From positions 10,487,882 through 10,551,881 of the forward strand of contig NC_088778.1 of the NCBI RefSeq assembly GCF_954871325.1: DNA of 64,000 nt. Direction: 5' to 3'. This document shows, one piece after another, positions 54,871-63,726 of this stretch; position 1 is the first letter of the stretch, and each line of letters begins with the position of its first letter. The translations under genes were made by a program, and so were the position numbers. This DNA comes from Gordionus sp. m RMFG-2023. Its lineage: Eukaryota; Nematomorpha; Gordioida; Chordodea; Parachordodidae. The notes beneath the pieces were generated by a model. It saw only the letters and a list, made by a program, of their open reading frames with translations. It did not search any database and was not told where the DNA came from.

Positions 54871-55182
54871 ATGGAAAATAGACAATCTCCCAAACAATTA
54901 AAGGAAAGTATCCGCAAATTATGGAATCACATAAAATCCAAATATAATAATCCTAAATTAGTTTCATTAACTACAACTCATAATCCTAATTCAAATTTAT
55001 ATCTCCCAATTGATTTATCAATTAAAACTGCTATGATTAGCGCATGCATAAGCCGTTTTCATCAAAAAATTAAACAAATCTTCCCTACCACTTACACTTC
55101 TATTTTGGGAAATAGAAAAAGATTAAACATAACAAAAGAAGTTTTATTTTCCAATAATTTAGATAAAATATTTTTATTTTAA
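54871..55182 (+). CDS. Hel1 small ORF, duplicate of the Helitron protein N-terminal module
   Basis: 103 residues. The section around LPIDLSIKTAMISACISRFH and KIKQIFPTTYTSIL is clearly related to the same region of the next frame (FPIDISTKTARMRACAARFR, KQIFPTTYTSIL), so the N-terminal module has been duplicated in tandem. It is basic, with no catalytic motif. The copy in Hel2 differs by one visible residue (Trp/Arg near residue 18). Function is unknown. Confidence 0.6.
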   Translation: MENRQSPKQLKESIRKLWNHIKSKYNNPKLVSLTTTHNPNSNLYLPIDLSIKTAMISACISRFHQKIKQIFPTTYTSILGNRKRLNITKEVLFSNNLDKIFLF

Positions 55183-55198
55183 GGAAAGTGGTCGTAAA

Positions 55199-56269
55199 GT
55201 GCGAAGTCATATAAAATCCAAGAAACCCAAACCTATAGTAGCTTTAGTACCTACACCTCAAAGTATTAATTTAAATAAACCTTTTCCTATTGATATATCA
55301 ACTAAAACTGCTAGGATGCGGGCATGTGCTGCCCGTTTTCGTCTAAAGCTTAAACAGATTTTCCCCACCACCTATACATCTATTCTTAAAAATAGAAGTA
55401 ATTTAACACATTTTAATACTAATGATATTCACTTAATAACTGAACATACTTGCGGGCCTATGAATATCATATGTCAATTTTGTTTTTCCATGAATTTCAT
55501 AGCTGAGAGACCGACCGACGGTAAATTCACACAGTGCTGTCATAAAGGGAAGGTTATCCTTACCCAAATACCATATCCTCCTTATTTAAAAAATCTTATA
55601 TCAAACCCTCAAGATAAGTTACATAATAATTTTATGAAGAACATACGTTCTTATAATTCAGCAGTAGCTTTTGCATCGATGGGCGCAAAAATTTCGGAGC
55701 TTACAGGTAGTGGCCCTTATTGTTTCAAAGTGCACGGCCAAATATATCACCGCACATCTAATTTATACCCACCTTCTAATGCTTTGCCTACTTATGCCCA
55801 GTTATACGTGTTAGATACGACACAGGCTATAGATAAGCGTATACACCATCCAGCAAATAGTAAATGTAATAAAGATATTATGAAGCAATTAGATCAGTTA
55901 ATACGACAAATTAACCCCTATGCTCTTAGTTTTAAGACATTAGGTGAAGTCCATCAATCTGCATTAGAATTAGCAACTACTTTTAATACAAAACTCCCAA
56001 CCATTAATATGATCTTTAAAGGAGATCGTTCTAGCGATCGACGCCGTTATAATTTACCATCTATGGATGACGTAGCTATGATTTTCAATAATGAAGATGG
56101 AGAGCCTCCTTTCAAAAGAGATATTAAAGTATATCCTAAATCTAATGACAACGATCTCATTATTCTTAATGTATTGAGCCCAAATTTAGACCCCATGGTT
56201 TATCCTTTACTATTCCCTCATGGTGAACCTGGTTGGTCTCCTAATATGATCGCTGACAATTCTGACTAA
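55199..56269 (+). CDS. Hel1 Helitron-like N-terminal domain protein, truncated
   Basis: About 356 codons in frame, though the first codon is not ATG. After a basic module comes a zinc-ribbon-like set of Cys (HTCGPMNIICQFC, then QCCHKG), and then the Helitron_like_N type region: SAVAFASMGAKI, YCFKVHGQIYHR, YAQLYVLDTTQA, LPSMDDVAMIF, ending PMVYPLLFPHGEPGW. In full-length Helitron proteins this part precedes the HUH Rep nuclease and the Pif1-type helicase. Here a stop follows directly, so neither is present. The twin in Hel2 is 99 percent identical or more. Preservation of the frame hints at selection or youth. Confidence 0.8.
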   Translation: MRSHIKSKKPKPIVALVPTPQSINLNKPFPIDISTKTARMRACAARFRLKLKQIFPTTYTSILKNRSNLTHFNTNDIHLITEHTCGPMNIICQFCFSMNFIAERPTDGKFTQCCHKGKVILTQIPYPPYLKNLISNPQDKLHNNFMKNIRSYNSAVAFASMGAKISELTGSGPYCFKVHGQIYHRTSNLYPPSNALPTYAQLYVLDTTQAIDKRIHHPANSKCNKDIMKQLDQLIRQINPYALSFKTLGEVHQSALELATTFNTKLPTINMIFKGDRSSDRRRYNLPSMDDVAMIFNNEDGEPPFKRDIKVYPKSNDNDLIILNVLSPNLDPMVYPLLFPHGEPGWSPNMIADNSD

Positions 56270-56370
56270 CAGGAGCTCTGGTAAATAATGATAGTATTTA
56301 GGGTTCTAATAAGAGATATTGTTTCATTAAAAAGAATATTCCCCGTCATTTTTGACGGGTTACCAACTAG

Positions 56371-57432
56371 TATTATTATATTTTGAAATGAAAATAAATT
56401 TATTTATTTGATGTTATTTTAATAAAAAAAATAATATGCTGCTATATTGTAAAATTGTAATATTCTTTTTAATATAATTTATTAGTGATTTTCACAATCT
56501 TCTTTATAAATACATCTTTTATTGAGGAATTATATTGTAAATTTTATTAGATAAATAAACAATCTTTTAGGTGAAATCTTTTATAATTTTTTTATCATTT
56601 CTTTTAGGTGAAATCTTTTATAATTTTTTTATCATTTTTTTAAAATTATCTATTTTTTATTAAATGAGGTGGATTTTATGAAACTTTTTGATGATTTTAT
56701 ATGATCTTTTTAAGGATAATATTTTAATGTGACAATTGTCATAATCGTTATTTTATAAGTTTTTTGAATTTTTTTGAAGAAAATAGGTTAAAATAAGTAT
56801 TAATAACATGTGTAAATATAAATTTAGTGAAGATGTACCAAAGAAAAGTGACAATTGTCATAATCGTTATTTTTAAAGTTTTTTGATTTTTGTTGACGAA
56901 AATATATTAAAATGAGTAATAATAACATGTTTAAATAAAAATTTAGTGAAGATGTACCAATGAAAAGTGACAATTGTCATAATCGTTATTCTTAAAGTTT
57001 TTTGAATTTTTTTGACGAAAATATTTTAAAATAAGTATTGATAACATGTTTAAATAAAAATTTAGTGTAGATGTACTCTAGATAAGCGACAATTGTTATA
57101 ATCATTATTTTTAAAGTTTTTTTAATTTTTTTGACGAAAATATGTTAAAATAAGTAATAATAACATGTTTAAATAAAAATTTATTGAAGATGTACCATAG
57201 AAAAGTGACAATTGTCATAATCGTTATTTTTAAAATTTCTTTGATGTAAATGGGTAAAAATATAGATTGTAAAATTAAAATTGCCTGTGTATATGCCATA
57301 GAAAAACATATGGTAATAATAGATTCTTCCCCAAAAACAGGAGCAAATTGGCATTTTATTATATTTGTTCATCGGGTCAGAAATTAATATGCAAAATTTA
57401 TATCATAATATCTAATCCTAAGTTATAAATTA
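56371..57432. other. Spacer between Hel1 and Hel2, inverted part of hAT9
   Basis: 56372-56690 repeats hAT9 sequence of about 50522-50790 in the same orientation. Five 118-bp repeats follow (56730-57235), also in the left-arm orientation, then about 190 bases of unique sequence. In an undisturbed foldback the right-hand repeats should be inverted relative to the left. The junctions indicate that this spacer was flipped between the two Helitrons. Confidence 0.8.
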
Positions 57433-57533
57433 CTAGTTGGTAACCCGTCAAAAATGACGGGGAATATTCTTTTTAATGAAACAATATCTCTTATTAGAGC
57501 CCTAAATACTATCATTATTTACCAGAGCTCCTG

Positions 57534-58604
57534 TTAGTCAGAATTGTCAGCGATCATATTAGGAGACCAACCAGGTTCACCATGAGGGAATAGTAAAGGA
57601 TAAACCATGGGGTCTAAATTTGGGCTCAATACATTAAGAATAATGAGATCGTTGTCATTAGATTTAGGATATACTTTAATATCTCTTTTGAAAGGAGGCT
57701 CTCCATCTTCATTATTGAAAATCATAGCTACGTCATCCATAGATGGTAAATTATAACGGCGTCGATCGCTAGAACGATCTCCTTTAAAGATCATATTAAT
57801 GGTTGGGAGTTTTGTATTAAAAGTAGTTGCTAATTCTAATGCAGATTGATGGACTTCACCTAATGTCTTAAAACTAAGAGCATAGGGGTTAATTTGTCGT
57901 ATTAACTGATCTAATTGCTTCATAATATCTTTATTACATTTACTATTTGCTGGATGTTGTATACGCTTATCTATAGCCTGTGTCGTATCTAACACGTATA
58001 ACTGGGCATAAGTAGGCAAAGCATTAGAAGGTGGGTATAAATTAGATGTGCGGTGATATATTTGGCCGTGCACTTTGAAACAATAAGGGCCACTACCTGT
58101 AAGCTCCGAAATTTTTGCGCCCATCGATGCAAAAGCTACTGCTGAATTATAAGAACGTATGTTCTTCATAAAATTATTATGTAACTTATCTTGAGGGTTT
58201 GATATAAGATTTTTTAAATAAGGAGGATATGGTATTTGGGTAAGGATAACCTTCCCTTTATGACAGCACTGTGTGAATTTACCGTCGGTCGGTCTCTCAG
58301 CTATGAAATTCATGGAAAAACAAAATTGACATATGATATTCATAGGCCCGCAAGTATGTTCAGTTATTAAGTGAATATCATTAGTATTAAAATGTGTTAA
58401 ATTACTTCTATTTTTAAGAATAGATGTATAGGTGGTGGGGAAAATCTGTTTAAGCTTTAGACGAAAACGGGCAGCACATGCCCGCATCCTAGCAGTTTTA
58501 GTTGATATATCAATAGGAAAAGGTTTATTTAAATTAATACTTTGAGGTGTAGGTACTAAAGCTACTATAGGTTTGGGTTTCTTGGATTTTATATGACTTC
58601 GCAC
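57534..58604 (-). CDS. Hel2 Helitron-like N-terminal domain protein, truncated
   Basis: Twin of 55199-56269. The only residue difference I see is Gln for His in KRI(H/Q)HPANSK. All conserved blocks of the Helitron N-terminal region are kept, and the frame ends at the same stop before any Rep or helicase domain. Near identity means either recent duplication or homogenisation between the arms. Confidence 0.8.
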   Translation of the reverse strand: MRSHIKSKKPKPIVALVPTPQSINLNKPFPIDISTKTARMRACAARFRLKLKQIFPTTYTSILKNRSNLTHFNTNDIHLITEHTCGPMNIICQFCFSMNFIAERPTDGKFTQCCHKGKVILTQIPYPPYLKNLISNPQDKLHNNFMKNIRSYNSAVAFASMGAKISELTGSGPYCFKVHGQIYHRTSNLYPPSNALPTYAQLYVLDTTQAIDKRIQHPANSKCNKDIMKQLDQLIRQINPYALSFKTLGEVHQSALELATTFNTKLPTINMIFKGDRSSDRRRYNLPSMDDVAMIFNNEDGEPPFKRDIKVYPKSNDNDLIILNVLSPNLDPMVYPLLFPHGEPGWSPNMIADNSD

Positions 58605-58620
58605 TTTACGACCACTTTCC

Positions 58621-58932
58621 TTAAAATAAAAATATTTTATCTAAATTATTGGAAAATAAAACTTCTTTTGTTATGTTTAATCTTTTTCTATTTCCCAAAA
58701 TAGAAGTGTAAGTGGTAGGGAAGATTTGTTTAATTTTTTGATGAAAACGGCTTATGCATGCGCTAATCATAGCAGTTTTAATTGATAAATCAATTGGGAG
58801 ATATAAATTTGAATTAGGATTATGAGTTGTAGTTAATGAAACTAATTTAGGATTATTATATTTGGATTTTATGTGATTCCGTAATTTGCGGATACTTTCC
58901 TTTAATTGTTTGGGAGATTGTCTATTTTCCAT
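58621..58932 (-). CDS. Hel2 small ORF, N-terminal module duplicate
   Basis: Twin of 54871-55182, with Arg in place of Trp in RKL(W/R)NHIKSK. It starts with ATG, ends 16 bases before the larger frame, and has no recognised catalytic motif. Confidence 0.6.
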   Translation of the reverse strand: MENRQSPKQLKESIRKLRNHIKSKYNNPKLVSLTTTHNPNSNLYLPIDLSIKTAMISACISRFHQKIKQIFPTTYTSILGNRKRLNITKEVLFSNNLDKIFLF

Positions 58933-59210
58933 AGTATTCTATTTATTAACGTTACAAAGAATAAAAATTAAATATTATTTTCAAATAACTGGTAACACAA
59001 AAAAATTCCTAAATCTAGAAATGAACGTTTTCGTATCTTGGTAATGTTAATTTTTTTTCTATCAACTTTCCTATCATCTTAACGTTAATTTTTTCACTTT
59101 CCTATCTCCTAATGTTAAAATATCTTTTTTCTATCACCTTTCCTATCAATCATCTTAATGTTAAATAAATTGAGAGCTATTATTATCTCGTTAATGTAAA
59201 AAATTTTTTA

Positions 59211-59282
59211 TGGCAACACTGGGATTCGAACTCGCAACCTATCGTTCGGAAGACAAACTTTTTTCCATTAAGCCCCCCCCCC
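59211..59282 (-). repeat. tRNA-like module, inner copy in Hel2
   Basis: Complement of the Hel1 inner module, with the same A-box and B-box-like parts and CCA end. Confidence 0.6.
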
Positions 59283-60374
59283 TTCAATATTATATTTTGA
59301 TATATTTGTATATATATGAAACTTTTTTTTATAAAATTAACTTAATTTAATTAGAATGACGGGTTGATGGGTAATTATTAAGTTAGGTGTATATGATACT
59401 AAATATGCTTTATTAATATATTTTATAAAAATATTAAAATTTAGGAGAAAAAGAGGTAAAATTGTTACAATGTAACACGTGAACATTAAGGGTATTAGAA
59501 ATATCAAAATTTAAATTGTGACAGAAATCATATTGGCTAAAATTTAATATAGAGATCCTTGAAAATTTAATTTTAAATATGGGATATAGATATTGGTCTG
59601 AAAATTTTTTTTTACAAACATAGCCAGGCCTGATCAAAAAACCAAGTCCCATGCAACTTTCATAAAATTTTCATTTTTTTTATTTTGATTTAATAACAAT
59701 GTCTTAAATTTAATTTTAATATTCCTTTTATTTCTATTGTGGGTAATTACTAATTAGTTAGGTGTATATGATAAGAAATATGCTTTATTAATATATTTTA
59801 TAAAAATATTAAAATTTAAGAGAAAAAGAGGTAAAATTGTTGCAATGTAACCCGCGAGCATTATGGGTATTAGAAATATCTGGGTAAAATTTAAAATAGA
59901 GATTCTTGAAAATTTTTTAATTTTAAATATGGGATATAGACATTGGCCTGATATTTTTTTTGCAGACATAGCCAGGCCTGATCAAAAAACCAAGTCCAAT
60001 GCAACTTTTATATAATTTTCATTTATTTTTTATTGTAATTTAATAACAATTTCTTAAATTTAATTTTATATTCCATTTATTTCTATTGTAATTTAATAAC
60101 AATGTCTTAAATTAAATTTTATATTTAGATTTTAAAATAAAATTTAAAATTGTGATAGATATCATATTAAGTAAAATTTAAAATAGAGATAACATTGGCC
60201 GGGAAATTTTTTTTCGCAGACATGGCCAGGCCTTATCAAAAAACCAAGGCCTATGCGACTTTCATATTCTGATTGTATTTTTAAATGAATTATGGGGCTG
60301 GGCTTGGGAATTTTTTTATTATTAACTATGAGTCAGACATTGAACTAAAACAAATTTTATTGCAGGCCTGGGCT

Positions 60375-61980
60375 CGGTCATTTTAAGAGATTCCAATATT
60401 GTTTGGGGTGTATTGTGAGATTTATTTTTGTTTGTCAAATAGCTAAATATAATTTAAAGAATAGTTATAAGATCTAAATTTTAATAATTACTTTTATGAA
60501 ATTTTAATCAAGAATGAAGGAAGCATGATAAAAATGGGTAGCTAATGTCAGGGTGTATTGTGAGATTTATTTTTGTTTGTCAAATAGCTAAATATAATTT
60601 AAAGAATAGTTATAAGATCTAAATTTTAATAATTACTTTTATGAAATTTTAATCAATAATGAAGGAAGCATGATAAAAATGGGTAGCTAATGTCATTTTA
60701 AGAGATTCCAATATTGTTTGGGGTGTATTGTGAGATTTATTTTTGTTTGTCAAATAGCTAAATATAATTTAAAGAATAGTTATAAGATCTAAATTTTAAT
60801 AATTACTTTTATGAAATTTTAATCAAGAATGAAGGAAGCATGATAAAAATGGGTAGCTAATGTCAGGGTGTATTGTGAGATTTATTTTTGTTTGTCAAAT
60901 AGCTAAATATAATTTAAAGAATAGTTATAAGATCTAAATTTTAATAATTACTTTTATGAAATTTTAATCAATAATGAAGGAAGCATGATAAAAATGGGTA
61001 GCTAATGTCATTTTAAGAGATTCCAATATTGTTTGGGGTGTATTGTGAGATTTATTTTTGTTTGTCAAATAGCTAAATATAATTTAAAGAATAGTTATAA
61101 GATCTAAATTTTAATAATTACTTTTATGAAATTTTAATCAAGAATGAAGGAAGCATGATAAAAATGGGTAGCTAATGTCAGGGTGTATTGTGAGATTTAT
61201 TTTTGTTTGTCAAATAGCTAAATATAATTTAAAGAATAGTTATAAGATCTAAATTTTAATAATTACTTTTATGAAATTTTAATCAATAATGAAGGAAGCA
61301 TGATAAAAATGGGTAGCTAATGTCATTTTAAGAGATTCCAATATTGTTTGGGGTGTATTGTGAGATTTATTTTTGTTTGTCAAATAGCTAAATATAATTT
61401 AAAGAATAGTTATAAGATCTAAATTTTAATAATTACTTTTATGAAATTTTAATCAAGAATGAAGGAAGCATGATAAAAATGGGTAGCTAATGTCAGGGTG
61501 TATTGTGAGATTTATTTTTGTTTGTCAAATAGCTAAATATAATTTAAAGAATAGTTATAAGATCTAAATTTTAATAATTACTTTTATGAAATTTTAATCA
61601 ATAATGAAGGAAGCATGATAAAAATGGGTAGCTAATGTCATTTTAAGAGATTCCAATATTGTTTGGGGTGTATTGTGAGATTTATTTTTGTTTGTCAAAT
61701 AGCTAAATATAATTTAAAGAATAGTTATAAGATCTAAATTTTAATAATTACTTTTATGAAATTTTAATCAAGAATGAAGGAAGCATGATAAAAATGGGTA
61801 GCTAATGTCAGGGTGTATTGTGAGATTTATTTTTGTTTGTCAAATAGCTAAATATAATTTAAAGAATAGTTATAAGATCTAAATTTTAATAATTACTTTT
61901 ATGAAATTTTAATCAATAATGAAGGAAGCATGTTAAAAATGGGTAGCTAATGTCATTTCAAGAGATTCCAATATTGTTGG
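60375..61980 (-). repeat. Dimeric satellite in Hel2, expanded
   Basis: About eleven units of the alternating 149/167-base satellite, in the opposite orientation to Hel1. The inner edge joins CCGAGCCCAGG after GAATCTCTTAAAATGA, different from the junction in Hel1, where a partial unit remains. The copy number gain of two dimers minus that partial unit accounts for the length difference of the two Helitrons. Confidence 0.88.
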
Positions 61981-62110
61981 CGGTATAATTAATTGAAAAA
62001 CGGTAAAAATATATTGGTGAGAAATTCAAAAATTACGTCAAAATTAGGCGCATGCGCAAAGTATATAAAGCTTCATATATATACACAAATATATCAAAAT
62101 ATAATATTGA

Positions 62111-62183
62111 AGGGGGGGGGCTCAATGGTAAGAACGTTTGCCTTCCGAACGATAGGTCGCGAGTTCGAATCTCTATTTTGCCA
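62111..62183 (+). repeat. tRNA-like module, outer copy in Hel2
   Basis: Complement-equivalent of 52163-52235 with identical boxes and CCA end. The G run is eight or nine bases. Confidence 0.65.
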
Positions 62184-62574
62184 TAAAAAAATTTTTAAAA
62201 AAAGTTTTAACATTAGCGAGATAATAATAGCCCTCGATTTATTTAACATTAAGATGATAGGAAAGTTGATGGAAAAAAAATATTTTAACATTATGAGATA
62301 GGAAAGTGAAAAAATTAACGTTATGAAGATATGAAAGTTGATACAAAAAAAAATTAACATTACCAAGATACGAAAACGTTCATTTCTTGAATATGGCTAT
62401 TATATATATAGATAAATAAAAAATATTAAATCATATCATGTTTATTTGTTGATAATAATAAAATATTTACATTAAATATAAATAAAATAAATTATTTTAC
62501 TAAAATAAATAAATAATAATTAATACTAAGCATCGATGCAGAATTTTGACTAATTTAATTTTAGCAGATTTATA

Positions 62575-62736
62575 TAGGCTTAGCCGATTTTTAGGCTTAA
62601 CCTAATTAGGCTTAGCCGATTTTTAGTTTTAGCCGATTTTTAGGCTTACCTAATTAGGCTTAGCCGATTTTTATGCTTAGCCTAATAGGCTTAGCCGATT
62701 TTTAGGCTTAGCCTTATTAGGTTTAGGCGTAGTTTT
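62575..62736 (-). repeat. Right subterminal repeats of hAT9
   Basis: GGCTTAGCCGATTTTTA repeats, inverted relative to those at 50133-50385. Confidence 0.8.
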
Positions 62737-62761
62737 CCGATTACGCAACACTAGGCATGAC

Positions 62762-63046
62762 CTCAATTATAACAAATAAATTCTAATTATCATTTTATTT
62801 TAATAAATCAATAGAAAATAATTTTCTGTGTTATTTTTTATTATTTTTTAACCCGAGACCTGTCCCAAATTTAAAAAAATATGGCTCGAGATCGGTTTTG
62901 GGCCGATAAGCCCCTATCCATTCGTTCCCTAGAAGTTTTAGTTTGGGTTCCTAGATTTGTCTTGGTTGTTAGAGTTCTAAGTTCTGATTATAATATAACA
63001 TTTAAACATGTTTAAAAAGATATATTTAATCATTTAAATTATTTAG
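62762..63046. other. Original DNA of SART1 intron 7 after hAT9
   Basis: AT-rich, with a GGCTCGAGATCGG/GGGCCGATAAGCCCC patch at 62880-62915 that may be a transposon remnant. It ends in the acceptor ATTATTTAG at 63046. Confidence 0.45.
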
Positions 63047-63219
63047 ACATCCTCAAAGAAATGGAAGAGGCAGAAGCGGAGGGCTCAGAGGAGATAATTT
63101 TACAAAACATCAATATTATAGATTCTGAGAGAGCCATCAAATACATACAAACCAAAAAAATAAGACCGGAATATAAACCTTACCTTGAAGAGGAAAAACA
63201 ATATGATGAATTCGGATTG
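63047..63219 (+). CDS. SART1: SART1 exon 8
   Basis: 173 bases that enter in phase 1 from exon 7 and leave in phase 0 at the donor GTATTT. The translation DILKEMEEAEAEGSEEIILQ, then INIIDSERAIKYIQTKKIRP and a PYLEEE block, aligns with the stretch of animal SART1 that follows the EGETMILTL motif. Correct phase and motif order across a 13-kb intron argue that the gene is intact here. The remaining C-terminal half of the protein must lie beyond the window. Confidence 0.9.
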
Positions 63220-63726
63220 GTATTTTTTTTATCTATCTTTTTTAAAGTATTAGTTGAAAAATGCGTGAGGTAATGTGATGTTTATTGTTGACAATATAGG
63301 TCAAAAAAAAATTTAAACCAATAATGTTAGACTTAATTATTATGTTCTAACACGAACCCAGTATGGTCAGATCCGAATCTGATCAAACTCGGATTTGTCG
63401 GACTTAGATAAACATTTTTTCTTGACCTGAATTTGGAAATTTATTTTGGACCGGACGTGGATTCTGGATCTGATGAGTCATTTCCATGATACAGGGTAAG
63501 TTATATTAAAAACAAAAAATTAAAGAATAAAACAATATGTGTCTTTATTTTTACATAATACTTAAAAAATAAATGGATCCATTATAGTGTTGTGATGATT
63601 TAATGAAGCATGTTGACGATTAAATTAAAACCCATCTATATAAAAATATTTTGTTTGCTAAAATAATTAAATTATAGACAAAGCATTATTGAAAATTCTT
63701 TTATTCCTCCTATTGTTATTTTAATT
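63220..63726. other. SART1 intron 8, start
   Basis: AT-rich intron sequence. A patch at about 63348-63480 with CGAACCC, CCGAATCTGATC and CCGGACGTGG resembles subterminal repeats of hAT elements such as hAT8. No ends were resolved. Confidence 0.4.

Larger units (their letters stand above)
51935..56370 (+). mobile_element. Helitron Hel1
   Basis: 5' end TCTATATATATAATAGCC at 51935. 3' end hairpin CCCGTCATTTTTGACGGG (56342-56359) followed by seven bases and CTAG (56367-56370). The flanking bases are A on the left and T on the right. These are all Helitron hallmarks. Contents in order: an antisense tRNA-like module, a dimeric satellite, GGCCTGG-type repeats (53420-54420), a sense tRNA-like module, and two N-terminal Helitron protein frames. 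No Rep HUH motif or helicase is present, so it needs a helper. Length is 4,436 bp. Confidence 0.85.
57433..62412 (-). mobile_element. Helitron Hel2
   Basis: Same termini as Hel1 on the minus strand: TCTATATATATAATAGCC ending at 62412, and the hairpin plus CTAG at 57433-57436, with A and T flanks. Content and order are the same as Hel1. The 544-base length difference comes from the satellite array. It forms the other arm of a palindrome about 10.5 kb long with Hel1. Confidence 0.85.
50116..62753. mobile_element. Foldback hAT element hAT9 (12.6 kb) in SART1 intron 7
   Basis: Both tips carry the same 17 bases TAGTGTTGCGTAATCGG in inverted orientation (50116-50132, 62737-62753), flanked by the 8-bp duplication ggcatgac. 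Both subtermini hold GGCTAAGCCTAAAAAT-type repeats. Inside come about 118-bp tandem repeats (left 50835-51850, centre 56730-57235). It contains no transposase. Two Helitrons, Hel1 and Hel2, occupy about 9.4 kb. Without them the element is about 3.2 kb, a foldback with inverted arms of over 1 kb and a short unique centre (57240-57432). It is presumably mobilised by a related hAT transposase elsewhere. Confidence 0.9.

Noticed and set aside
51935-62412. CRISPR-like or bacterial repeat array
   Set aside because: The arrays are long satellites inside eukaryotic transposons. There are no unique spacers between short identical repeats and the gene content is animal-like.
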